In this document: piece by piece, positions 6,994-13,231 of the stretch | How positions within the stretch are numbered: the first letter of the stretch is position 1 | Layout of the letters: every line of letters starts with the position of its first letter | Assembly: GCA_002449305.1 (NCBI GenBank) | Contig: DKDI01000015.1 | Span: forward strand, 1 to 42,528 | Length of the DNA: 42,528 nt | Direction: 5' to 3' | DNA from: Treponema sp. UBA6852 | GTDB lineage: Bacteria; Spirochaetota; Spirochaetia; Treponematales; Treponemataceae | Notes under the pieces: model-generated | What the model was told of the DNA's origin: nothing | What the model saw: only the letters and a program-made list of their open reading frames with translations | The model's database searches: none | Position numbers and translations under genes: made by a program

Positions 6994-7549
6994 TAAATTG
7001 TCTCCTATTCCATTTTTTTAACTCCCACACTGCGAGAGAACTTTCACTTGAAACACTTTCATTCGTACGAAAATCCTCTATCACTTTTTCATAGTCATCT
7101 TTTGTTATGATTTCTTTCGTCCAACTATCAGTTTTTCCAATTTTTGATAGATTAATTCTATCAACAGGTAATTCTGGAGGTTCTTCAATAAATCCTGCAC
7201 ACCAATAGTATTTACACATCATGTTAAAATATTTTTGTACAGTAGAAAAATTAAATGCATAAGAGCCATCTGCAAAAAACTCTTTTTTTTCACATATAAA
7301 ATTATGGACTTTTAATAAATTTTCATGATGAACATTTGAATTTACTTTATTTTCTTTATAATTTTCTAAGATTTCTTCTGTGTGCTTAAATAAGTCATAT
7401 TTAAATTCATTCTTTTTCCCATCTGAAATATTGTTTTTAAAAAGTTTCTGACCTTCATTCCTTTGTTGAACGGCAGCTTCCCAAGAAAGCATAAAGAATT
7501 CTGATTTAAGAAATAACTCTTTTTGATTTTGAATATTTGTTTCTATCAT
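6977..7549 (-). CDS. Hypothetical protein in the SPFH cluster
   Basis: I do not recognise this 190-residue protein. It is charged, largely helical, soluble, and ends with WELKKWNRRQF. The ATG at 7549 is chosen because AGGTGG lies eight bases upstream; the longer frame to 7612 would overlap the upstream gene and add a spurious hydrophobic N-terminus. It sits between a zinc-ribbon membrane protein and the SPFH gene, overlapping the latter by 17 bp, which implies translational coupling and membership of the same cluster. Confidence 0.6.
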   Translation of the reverse strand: MIETNIQNQKELFLKSEFFMLSWEAAVQQRNEGQKLFKNNISDGKKNEFKYDLFKHTEEILENYKENKVNSNVHHENLLKVHNFICEKKEFFADGSYAFNFSTVQKYFNMMCKYYWCAGFIEEPPELPVDRINLSKIGKTDSWTKEIITKDDYEKVIEDFRTNESVSSESSLAVWELKKWNRRQFNGLIQ

Positions 7550-7559
7550 AAAACACCAC

Positions 7560-8312
7560 CTAGTCAATTGCACACCCAAATAAATAACAGCCAAGAATAA
7601 TAGCAACCCCAAAAGAAATACATATGCCTATTATAGCTCCTTTTGTTTCATTACTTGCGTTATACCAGAGACTGTTTCGTTTTCTTTCCCATTTTCTATT
7701 CTTTCTTTCCTGTTCTTTCTGCTTCTTCCTGTTTATAATGGCTCGTTCTTCAATGATTTTTTTATAATTTTCATACAATTCATTTAAAGCACTGTCCCAT
7801 TTTTTTGTTTCACCAAAAATCGGATCATCTGCTTTCAGCATCATGTAGACTTTGCTTTTAATTTCATCAAATTTACTTGAAAAAGAACTTACACGCATCT
7901 GGTCTGCACCATTCTGCATGTCCTGCTTTAAGATTGATGCAACCATAAGCATAAAATTTCCGAGAGCTTCTCTTTCGTTCGGGATTGGAAATGAAGCAAC
8001 AAAATCACGCTCTTCTTTTCCTTCGTACTCTATAAGTCCTTCCTGAAAATCTTTTGAGATTTTGCTTACGTTTATTCCTGATAATTCATGACCATTGGGG
8101 CATGTTAGTGCAAAGGCAGATACTTCAGCTCCGCAGACAGGACATTTTCTTTTAACTCCTACAAATACTTCCTTTCTTTTTGTATCATCCCCAACATTCT
8201 CATTTGTTCCAGGGATTGGCGGAGTCTGTGTTCCAGAAACCGGAGCTCCGCATGTATCACAAAACTTTGCATCATCATTTAACTGCTTACCGCAGTTTGT
8301 ACAAAACTTCAT
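7560..8312 (-). CDS. Double zinc-ribbon protein with C-terminal membrane helix
   Basis: The 250-residue protein begins with a canonical zinc ribbon, MKFCTNCGKQLNDDAKFC followed by DTCG (CxxC-x11-CxxC, residues 4-21). A second CPVCG...CPNG ribbon follows at about residues 58-76. The middle is helical and charged, with the basic stretch INRKKQKEQERKNRKWERKR, and the C-terminus has one membrane helix (about residues 225-248, GAIIGICISFGVAIILGCYL). The likely topology is a tail-anchored protein with its ribbons in the cytoplasm. Zinc-ribbon membrane proteins of this type accompany SPFH proteins in membrane-stress modules. GAGGTGG precedes the start, and the gene lies 24 bp after the upstream gene. 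Confidence 0.75.
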   Translation of the reverse strand: MKFCTNCGKQLNDDAKFCDTCGAPVSGTQTPPIPGTNENVGDDTKRKEVFVGVKRKCPVCGAEVSAFALTCPNGHELSGINVSKISKDFQEGLIEYEGKEERDFVASFPIPNEREALGNFMLMVASILKQDMQNGADQMRVSSFSSKFDEIKSKVYMMLKADDPIFGETKKWDSALNELYENYKKIIEERAIINRKKQKEQERKNRKWERKRNSLWYNASNETKGAIIGICISFGVAIILGCYLFGCAID

Positions 8313-8336
8313 TTTTCCACCTCAATTTTTAAAAAA

Positions 8337-8768
8337 TTACTTCTTTTTTCCAAACATACCAAAGCCTTTAGAAATGCCGGCAAACGACTGTTTCATTTGA
8401 TCTGCAAGCTGATTTTTCATTTCATTCATAGGCTCGGCCATTGTATCTTTTACCATACCTCCCATTTCTGAAAAGGCTTCTTTTACAGGAGCTGCAATGT
8501 CTTCTTTAATCTGTTCTGTTGCAGTGAGCTGCCCGTTTGCTTTTCTGTTTTCATAATCTTCTTTTTTTTCAGCTGCAGCTTCTTCTGCAAGTGCCTTGCA
8601 TTTTGCCGAGCAGTAATGTTTGGTCGAAAGACTTACAACGCGCTTTACAATTCCAAAACCCATCTGTTCAATAAATCCGCCGTTCATATCATTTTTGATA
8701 TAAGCCCCGCACCAGTCACAATAAATATCTCCTGTCTGAGATGTTTTCATTTTGTTTAAGAAACCCAT
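8337..8768 (-). CDS. Zinc-finger-like protein with amphipathic C-terminus
   Basis: The 143-residue product has a CDWCG knuckle at about residues 17-21 and HYCSAKCK at about 51-58, together a likely zinc site. A helical, charged segment follows (about 60-85), then Met-rich amphipathic repeats (about 95-130). The final GFGMFGKKK is a basic, hydrophobic tail that could touch the membrane. I do not recognise a named family. It is the first gene of the minus-strand SPFH cluster, has a good AAGGTG site, and is divergent from the histidine kinase across a short intergenic region. Confidence 0.6.
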   Translation of the reverse strand: MGFLNKMKTSQTGDIYCDWCGAYIKNDMNGGFIEQMGFGIVKRVVSLSTKHYCSAKCKALAEEAAAEKKEDYENRKANGQLTATEQIKEDIAAPVKEAFSEMGGMVKDTMAEPMNEMKNQLADQMKQSFAGISKGFGMFGKKK

Positions 8769-8867
8769 AATTCACCTTCCAATGTTTTGTTTTTTTTCGT
8801 TTCCGTACGCACGCAGTTATTCTACTCCATCGCTTCAAAATTCCTTTGGGACTCTTTCCTAAAATTC

Positions 8868-8884
8868 TTGGGAAAATTTCCCAA
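8868..8884. promoter_or_regulatory. 17-bp palindrome, candidate operator between divergent units
   Basis: TTGGGAAAATTTCCCAA is a perfect palindrome with 8-bp arms and one central base. It lies in the 134-bp gap between the minus-strand SPFH cluster and the plus-strand kinase. A looser half-site pair TTTGGG...CCTAAA lies just upstream (about 8845-8863). A dimeric regulator, perhaps the LuxR-type regulator encoded next door, could bind here and control both directions. This is inferred from symmetry and position only. Confidence 0.5.
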
Positions 8885-8902
8885 ACAAAAACGGGACTTT
8901 TG

Positions 8903-9970
8903 ATGTATACTTGGCGCATGAGCAAAAGTTTTGCTTTAACATTGAAGCATGTTTTTAAAATTGAATTACTCATCATCTATGTGGCAATAATCAATTTTGG
9001 ATTTTCCATTTATTTTAAGACGTACTCAAACAAAAAGATTTCTGAACTGGATTCTCAAATGCTCAAAATCCAGCTGGAAGAAAACAGCGGCAATTTTAAT
9101 TCTGATGATTTGATAGAAAAACTCACTTACGATTACGCGCCTTTTACTTATTTTGATGAAGAATTAAAAATTGAACTTTCAGAGATTATTGAACTTCTGG
9201 AAACAAATCAGAGCACAATTGAGCCGATAATCACTTTTCAAAACAACATGCACCAGACGCAGAACCGCCTGAACCTTGGCTACGACACGCTTTTGTACTG
9301 CTCTCTCATCCTCATTATGATTGCAGTTTTTCTGATTGTAGAAAAATCATTTAAAAACAGAATAGACCTTCACCGTCTTAAAGTGATGAACGAAGAACAG
9401 TCTAAAATCAGCCGCAATCTTCACGACGGTGTTGCTCAGGATCTTGCGGCGCTTAAGCTTTATCTTGAAAAAGAAGATATTTCAAAATCAAAGTTTTATG
9501 CCCAGCAGGCTTTTAACGAAGTGCGCTATATGATTGGAACCACTCACCTGAACCTGAACGAAAGCTTTGAAGAAATTGTAAAAAAACTGGCGGCAACGCT
9601 TGAAGCAAACTACAACATTTCAACAAAGGTCTACATCGGTTCAACAAAAATTCAGCATTTAAGCGAAAATGTTCAGATTGAACTTATCCGGATCCTGCAG
9701 GAAGCTCTTTCCAACATCAGCCGCCATGCAAACGCGGGCAATGTGGAAATCCGTTTTGTAGACGGCATCGACGACTTCCGCTTTATCATAAAGGACGACG
9801 GCAAGGGATTTTCGGAAGAAGAAGTTGAACTTAAAAACAAGCAGAGCGCAAAAAAGCATTACGGCGTTTCTAATATAAAAGAGCGCGTGGAACTTTTGGG
9901 CGGCACTGTCAATTTTATAAGCGAGGGAGGAACAACAATTGCAATCACAATTAAAGATTCTGTTCGTTGA
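8903..9970 (+). CDS. NarL/DesK-type sensor histidine kinase
   Basis: The protein has about 355 residues. One membrane helix (about residues 20-38) and a second (about 128-146) bracket an acidic ~85-residue extracytoplasmic sensor. The HisKA_3 dimerisation box ISRNLHDGVAQDLAALK carries the phospho-acceptor His174. The ATPase domain follows, with the N-box in LQEALSNISRHANAGNVEI, the DDGKGF box and a YGVSNIKERVELLGG G-box. It phosphorylates the response regulator encoded immediately downstream, whose gene overlaps it by 32 bp. Start choice is uncertain: ATG 8903 has a weak GGGA site and ATG 8918 is also possible; the frame further upstream to 8846 begins with TTG inside the regulatory region and is unlikely. 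Confidence 0.85.
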   Translation: MYTWRMSKSFALTLKHVFKIELLIIYVAIINFGFSIYFKTYSNKKISELDSQMLKIQLEENSGNFNSDDLIEKLTYDYAPFTYFDEELKIELSEIIELLETNQSTIEPIITFQNNMHQTQNRLNLGYDTLLYCSLILIMIAVFLIVEKSFKNRIDLHRLKVMNEEQSKISRNLHDGVAQDLAALKLYLEKEDISKSKFYAQQAFNEVRYMIGTTHLNLNESFEEIVKKLAATLEANYNISTKVYIGSTKIQHLSENVQIELIRILQEALSNISRHANAGNVEIRFVDGIDDFRFIIKDDGKGFSEEEVELKNKQSAKKHYGVSNIKERVELLGGTVNFISEGGTTIAITIKDSVR

Positions 9971-10616
9971 TGATCATGTGGGCTTACGCGACGGCATGAC
10001 GCAGATGCTTAAAAATAAAGATTCCTCTTTTGATTTTGTGTGCGCAAGTGATTATGAAAGCGCACTGGAAACCTTAAAGGAAAACCGCGGCATCAAAATT
10101 GTTATTCTTGATTTGAACCTGGACGGCAGAAGCGGACTTGAATTGATTCCCGAACTCAAAAAGCTTTCTCCCGGCATTTCTATTTTGATTTACACAATGT
10201 TCAACGATGTGATTCATGTTGAAAATTCACTCTTGAACGGAGTTCAGGGCTACATTACAAAAGACGCAACAATTGATGAACTTGCATCTGCAATCACAAC
10301 TGTTGCAAACGGGAACTCATATTACAACAAAGCCGCAACTGAACTGATGCAGTCGCTTCTTGTAAAACATGGGTGTGAACACGACATCACAAATGATTTG
10401 AGCTACCTTTTTGATAACTACAAATCACTTTCCAAAAAAGAGCGTGAAGTTTTTATTCTTCTTTCGCAGGATATGCACGTTGCAGACATTGCCAAAAAAC
10501 TCGGCAAATCAGAAAAAACTGTCATCAATCAGCGAACCGAAGTCTATTCAAAACTTGATATAAAAGACAGACACGACCTTCTTGAAAAAGCAAAACTTCT
10601 GGGGCTTATAGTATGA
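9939..10616 (+). CDS. LuxR/NarL-family response regulator
   Basis: The 225-residue protein has an N-terminal receiver domain with the acidic pair D11/D12, phospho-acceptor Asp58 (VILDLNLDG), a conserved Thr in IYTMF and Lys in YITKD. A C-terminal LuxR-type helix-turn-helix covers about residues 158-218 (LSKKEREVFILLSQDMHVADIAKKLGKSE...). The start is a TTG at 9939, eight bases after a strong GGGAGG site that lies within the end of the kinase gene, so its translation is coupled to the kinase. It is the partner of the upstream kinase and probably binds inverted-repeat DNA; the palindrome at 8868-8884 is a candidate site. Confidence 0.9.
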   Translation: MQSQLKILFVDDHVGLRDGMTQMLKNKDSSFDFVCASDYESALETLKENRGIKIVILDLNLDGRSGLELIPELKKLSPGISILIYTMFNDVIHVENSLLNGVQGYITKDATIDELASAITTVANGNSYYNKAATELMQSLLVKHGCEHDITNDLSYLFDNYKSLSKKEREVFILLSQDMHVADIAKKLGKSEKTVINQRTEVYSKLDIKDRHDLLEKAKLLGLIV

Positions 10617-11236
10617 GCGGCAACTTAATAAACAGCAGGTTGCCGGACAAAAACTGGACACCGCGCAGAATAATTTTTACAGTTCTCTTTACCGCCGTTT
10701 CAATCGGAATAAATTATCTCGGTTCTTTTCTGGCAGGATTAATTGCTTTTCCTCTTTATCTTGATTCAGTAATGACCATTGCGGTAACTGCTTTGTGCGG
10801 ACTTGTACCGGGCTTAATCTGCGCCTTTGGTTCAAATCTGCTTTTGTTCATTTTTGCACACACGGGAATCTTCTTTTCTGCATGTCATCTTTCTACCGCT
10901 TTAATAGCCTGGCTGATTTTCCGCTCAGAAAGAAAAAAATATCCTAACGAAAAACTTCTTTCTGCAGACAGCTTTATGTGGGCTGGATTTTTAGCCGCAA
11001 TCAGCAATTCAATTATCGGCGACACAATTTCAACTTTTGTTTACGGCGCAAACACATCAATTCCGCAGGTTGATAACGCCGTTCAGGGAATCTACGTCGT
11101 AATCAGAAGCCTGCCGGTTGCAGCATACATAGGCGGCACAATCACAAACTTTGTAGATAAACTTGTATGTGCTACGATTTGCCTTTTTATTTACCGCTTC
11201 GTTAAGAAAGTTTTTTCGGACTTACCATCATTCTAA
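10613..11236 (+). CDS. ECF transporter S-component-like membrane protein
   Basis: The 207-residue protein has about five to six membrane helices: around residues 18-40, 45-70, 72-88, 93-105, 122-145 and 170-200. The pattern NYLGSFLAGLIAFPLYLDS and ALCGLVPGLICAFGSN resembles substrate-binding S subunits of energy-coupling-factor transporters and the sensor membrane domains related to them. The ligand cannot be named. ATGA overlap (4 bp) with the response-regulator gene makes this a three-gene operon, so the protein may bring in, or sense, the compound to which the kinase responds. No ATPase or T component is nearby. Confidence 0.65.
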   Translation: MSGNLINSRLPDKNWTPRRIIFTVLFTAVSIGINYLGSFLAGLIAFPLYLDSVMTIAVTALCGLVPGLICAFGSNLLLFIFAHTGIFFSACHLSTALIAWLIFRSERKKYPNEKLLSADSFMWAGFLAAISNSIIGDTISTFVYGANTSIPQVDNAVQGIYVVIRSLPVAAYIGGTITNFVDKLVCATICLFIYRFVKKVFSDLPSF

Positions 11237-11324
11237 AACATAACAGATTAGTTTTCCTCTGTCGCAGTAACTTTATTCCAGAAGCCCTCTTTGTTATGCT
11301 AAAATGTTTTCAAAAGGAAACACT

Positions 11325-11575
11325 ATGGCAAGTATTTTGATTCGTGCGGAGGGTACAAGCCCGACTGCAATACCTTTAGAGAACAGCGGGAACAGATTGT
11401 CCGCGAATCACTGTGCGAAGATTACGATGTAGGCTGCGGCTATGAATCTACTGGCATCAACTATCAGCTCTATATTGACGGAGTAAAAGAACTTCGCGAA
11501 CTGAACATGGAAGCCAACTGCGGCTTTGAAGTGGCTCACCCGGAAGAAAGAAAATCCGGCTGCAATATGATTTAA
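11325..11575 (+). pseudogene. Frameshifted small Cys-rich protein gene
   Basis: An AAAGGA ribosome site precedes the ATG at 11325, but that frame reads only ~35 codons. The frame one base away is open from 11303 to the TAA at 11573-11575. It gives a plausible folded domain, GKYFDSCGGYKPDC..., with six further Cys residues and the end EERKSGCNMI, but it has no start codon. Inserting one base directly after the ATG would join the two and give an ~84-residue protein starting MGKYFDSCGGY. A single-base deletion in codon 2 is therefore the simplest explanation. I do not recognise the family. It lies 15 bp before the broken Dabb gene and was probably co-transcribed with it. Confidence 0.55.
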
Positions 11576-11590
11576 GGAAAGGACACACAA

Positions 11591-11814
11591 ATGGTAAAAC
11601 ACATAATCTTATGGACATTAAAAGAAATGAGCGATTCTGAAAAGGAATCTGTAAAAGCCGGAATACGGCGAAGTCAAGGCACGCTAACGCTTAAAGCCTT
11701 GACTTCGCCGTTTTGAGGGTTTGTACTGCCCCCTCAATCAAAGAAGGTCTGGAAGGCCTCAAAGGAAAAATACCGGGACTTGTAGACATCAAGGTAAACA
11801 CAAACGGCTTTTGA
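11591..11814 (+). pseudogene. Dabb (stress-responsive A/B-barrel) gene split by a repeat insertion
   Basis: MVKHIILWTLKEMSDSEKES followed by VKAG is the start of a Dabb-domain protein. A 74-bp hairpin element then shifts the frame to a stop. After the element the gene resumes as IKEGLEGLKGKIPGLVDIKV and NTNG, exactly the next part of the family sequence. Removing the element and one copy of an AT duplication restores VKAGIKEGLEGLKG without any other change. A second lesion follows: the frame stops after NTNGF, while whole Dabb proteins run on to about 95-100 residues. AAGGAAAGG precedes the start. Dabb proteins are small dimeric beta-barrels of mostly unknown function, so loss here is probably tolerated. 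Confidence 0.85.
11665..11738 (-). mobile_element. Two-hairpin element, copy 2, inserted in the Dabb gene
   Basis: This is a 74-bp insertion in the opposite orientation to the copy at 2809-2880. The hairpin CGGCGAAGTCAAGGC...GCCTTGACTTCGCCG has 15-bp perfect arms around a 15-base loop (11666-11710). The second hairpin TTGAGGG...CCCTCAA follows (11713-11737). The host gene is continuous on both sides, with a 2-bp AT repeated at the junctions. That makes it a true transposition product rather than an ancestral intergenic structure. It encodes nothing and must be moved in trans. Confidence 0.85.
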
Positions 11815-11833
11815 CGAAAAAAACAAATTCGAC

Positions 11834-11947
11834 ATGACAATCAGGGACTTTATTCAAAAACGGAATTTCAGAATCGAAGAAATTGAAAATGCTTTGTTTG
11901 AAGCAACCGGAAAATACCTAGGACAAAAAGAAGACTCAGAAAAATAA
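11834..11947 (+). pseudogene. Gene-fragment remnant (37 codons)
   Basis: A short open frame, MTIRDFIQKRNFRIEEIENA and on to a Lys/Glu-rich end, has normal coding character but no ribosome site. It follows directly after the truncated Dabb gene. It reads like the C-terminal end of an unrelated deleted gene. I cannot identify the family. Confidence 0.3.
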
Positions 11948-11968
11948 CGGAAAAAAAAACGCATAATA

Positions 11969-12183
11969 CAGGGCAAATGCATTATAAATAATTTAAGTAA
12001 AGTTTGCGCGAAGGAACGGTTTCTGGGGCAAAAACACTCTGATTGTTGCGGCCGCGTGAGCGGGTAATTCTATAGTTACTTTGCAACAATCAGAGTGTAG
12101 CACATTATTGCGCGATTTTGAACCAGAAAATCGTGTCTGGGAGCCAGTTTTATGCTGAATACATTTATAATGCGTTTGCCCTG
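11969..12183. mobile_element. 215-bp MITE-like element with 21-bp terminal inverted repeats
   Basis: The left end CAGGGCAAATGCATTATAA continuing to 11989 is mirrored at 12163-12183 with one mismatch in 21 bp. Inside is a second inverted repeat with perfect 16-bp arms, ACACTCTGATTGTTGC (12034-12049) and its mate (12083-12098), around a 33-base GC-richer loop. CATAATA occurs directly left of the element and again three bases right of it, a possible 7-bp target duplication. There is no transposase, so it would need one elsewhere in the genome. No gene is recognisable inside. Confidence 0.7.
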
Positions 12184-12197
12184 GCACATAATAAATA

Positions 12198-12233
12198 TAA
12201 AATTGCAATTTTCCTTGAATGCAATTATAATTT
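12198..12233 (+). promoter_or_regulatory. 36-bp repeat copy 1: promoter and operator of the toxin-antitoxin pair
   Basis: The repeat contains TTGCAA (-35), a 17-base spacer and a consensus TATAAT (-10), about 30 bases before the antitoxin ribosome site. An inverted repeat AATTGCA/TGCAATT overlaps the -35 and spacer and is a natural operator for autorepression by the antitoxin complex. The identical 36 bp recurs at 12863-12898. Confidence 0.75.
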
Positions 12234-12264
12234 TAATATATTAAAAAATTATAGGAGGCATCTC

Positions 12265-12480
12265 ATGATTGCAGTCAAGGCTTATTATGACGGAAAATCT
12301 TTTGTTCCTCTTGGAAATATTACTTTTAAATTAAAACAGTCGGCTATAGTTGTTGTGGATGAAGAAAATGATTCTGATGAAAAATCTGTTTCATGCCGCG
12401 GACTTGCTGCTATCTATGCGAATCCGTCGTTGGTTCACATTGAACAGGAAACAGCTTCTTCTGCTTTTTCTGGAAAATAA
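12265..12480 (+). CDS. Antitoxin of a type II toxin-antitoxin pair (VapB-like partner of PIN toxin)
   Basis: The 71-residue protein begins MIAVKAYYDGKSFVPLG, the pattern of small antitoxins that precede PIN-domain toxins, with a short N-terminal beta region and a C-terminal toxin-binding tail (SLVHIEQETASSAFSGK). AGGAGG lies seven bases before the ATG at 12265; the frame extends back to 12118, but that part is inside the MITE-like element. It would neutralise the PIN RNase encoded 2 bp downstream and repress their shared promoter through the dyad at 12198-12233. The exact antitoxin family is uncertain. Confidence 0.7.
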   Translation: MIAVKAYYDGKSFVPLGNITFKLKQSAIVVVDEENDSDEKSVSCRGLAAIYANPSLVHIEQETASSAFSGK

Positions 12481-12482
12481 AA

Positions 12483-12839
12483 ATGACTCTCATAGATACA
12501 AATGTTATTCTCCGCTATCTTTTGGATGATATTCCAGAACAGGCGGACAAAGCAGAATCTGTTATAAAGCAAGGTTCTTTTACTTTGCCAGAAATTATTG
12601 CCGAAGTTGTGTATGTGCTGACCAAGCTTTATAAAGTTCCTAGAAATGAAATAAAATCAATAGTTGCTCCTATTTTCAATGAAGTTGAAATTCAGAATAA
12701 GGAAATTATTGTTAATGCGCTTTCTGTTTTTTCTGAAACAGCATTTGATTTTGTTGATTGCATTATAATTTCGAGAAAAAAAATTCTTAATGAAACTGTT
12801 TTTACGTTTGATAAAAAACTTTCCGCAAAATTAAAATAA
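12483..12839 (+). CDS. PIN-domain ribonuclease toxin (VapC-like)
   Basis: The 118-residue product is a classic short PIN domain. Its acidic active-site residues are visible: Asp5 in LIDTNVILRYLL, Glu41 in PEIIAEVVYVL, Asp92 in FDFVDCIII and Asp110 in FTFDKKL. These coordinate Mg2+ or Mn2+ for RNA cleavage. VapC-type toxins usually cut tRNA or rRNA and block translation until the antitoxin is restored. All four residues are present and the length is normal, so it is probably active. It is only 2 bp from the antitoxin stop codon, and the pair is bracketed by the two 36-bp repeats. Confidence 0.9.
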   Translation: MTLIDTNVILRYLLDDIPEQADKAESVIKQGSFTLPEIIAEVVYVLTKLYKVPRNEIKSIVAPIFNEVEIQNKEIIVNALSVFSETAFDFVDCIIISRKKILNETVFTFDKKLSAKLK

Positions 12840-12862
12840 CTCCTTCCATTTTTCCATAGCAT

Positions 12863-12898
12863 TAAAATTGCAATTTTCCTTGAATGCAATTATAATTT
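12863..12898 (+). promoter_or_regulatory. 36-bp repeat copy 2: promoter for the LapA-like operon
   Basis: This copy is identical to 12198-12233 over 36 bp and includes TTGCAA, the 17-base spacer, TATAAT and the AATTGCA/TGCAATT dyad. It lies about 35 bp before the LapA-like gene and can drive it. If the antitoxin complex binds the dyad, it would also regulate that unrelated operon. Alternatively this copy is the scar of insertion of the 665-bp toxin-antitoxin unit by recombination. Confidence 0.7.
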
Positions 12899-12934
12899 AA
12901 TTGGTTTATAATTTTGAATTTTTGAGAGGTTTGT

Positions 12935-13231
12935 ATGCCGTTTAAACTTATAGGAATTTTATTTTTAGTTGTGCTTGTTGCTCTTCTTACAGGATTCAAT
13001 CTTTCTAACAAGTGCTCAATTTGGTTTTTTCATAGCTTTGAAAATATTCCGGTTTTTGCAGCATTGCTTTCCGCTTTTTTGGCTGGCGTTGTAATTACGC
13101 TTCCGTTCACATTTGGAAAAAAAAGAAAAGCTGATTCCATTCCTGAATCAAATAAAAAAGAAAAAAAATCCGGGCAGAAAGTTCAGCAAGAAGAAGCTCC
13201 TTTGCAGCAACCGCAGGAAAACGCTGAATGA
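12935..13231 (+). CDS. LapA/DUF1049-like small membrane protein
   Basis: The 98-residue protein has two membrane helices (about residues 4-24 and 41-63) separated by NKCSIWFFHSFENIPVF. A basic, Gln/Glu-rich cytoplasmic tail (KKRKADSIPESNKKEKKSGQ) follows. This is the layout of LapA-domain (DUF1049) proteins, which in E. coli help tether LPS-assembly and quality-control factors. Whether it has that role in a spirochaete without typical LPS is open. GAGAGG precedes the ATG. It overlaps the next gene by 4 bp (ATGA), so the two are co-translated. Confidence 0.7.
   Translation: MPFKLIGILFLVVLVALLTGFNLSNKCSIWFFHSFENIPVFAALLSAFLAGVVITLPFTFGKKRKADSIPESNKKEKKSGQKVQQEEAPLQQPQENAE

Noticed and set aside
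8846..8902. Upstream TTG start for the histidine kinase
   Set aside because: It would translate the palindromic regulatory region and has no ribosome site.
12118..12264. N-terminal extension of the antitoxin ORF
   Set aside because: These codons lie in the MITE-like element and the promoter repeat; the ribosome site at 12254-12259 fixes the start at 12265.
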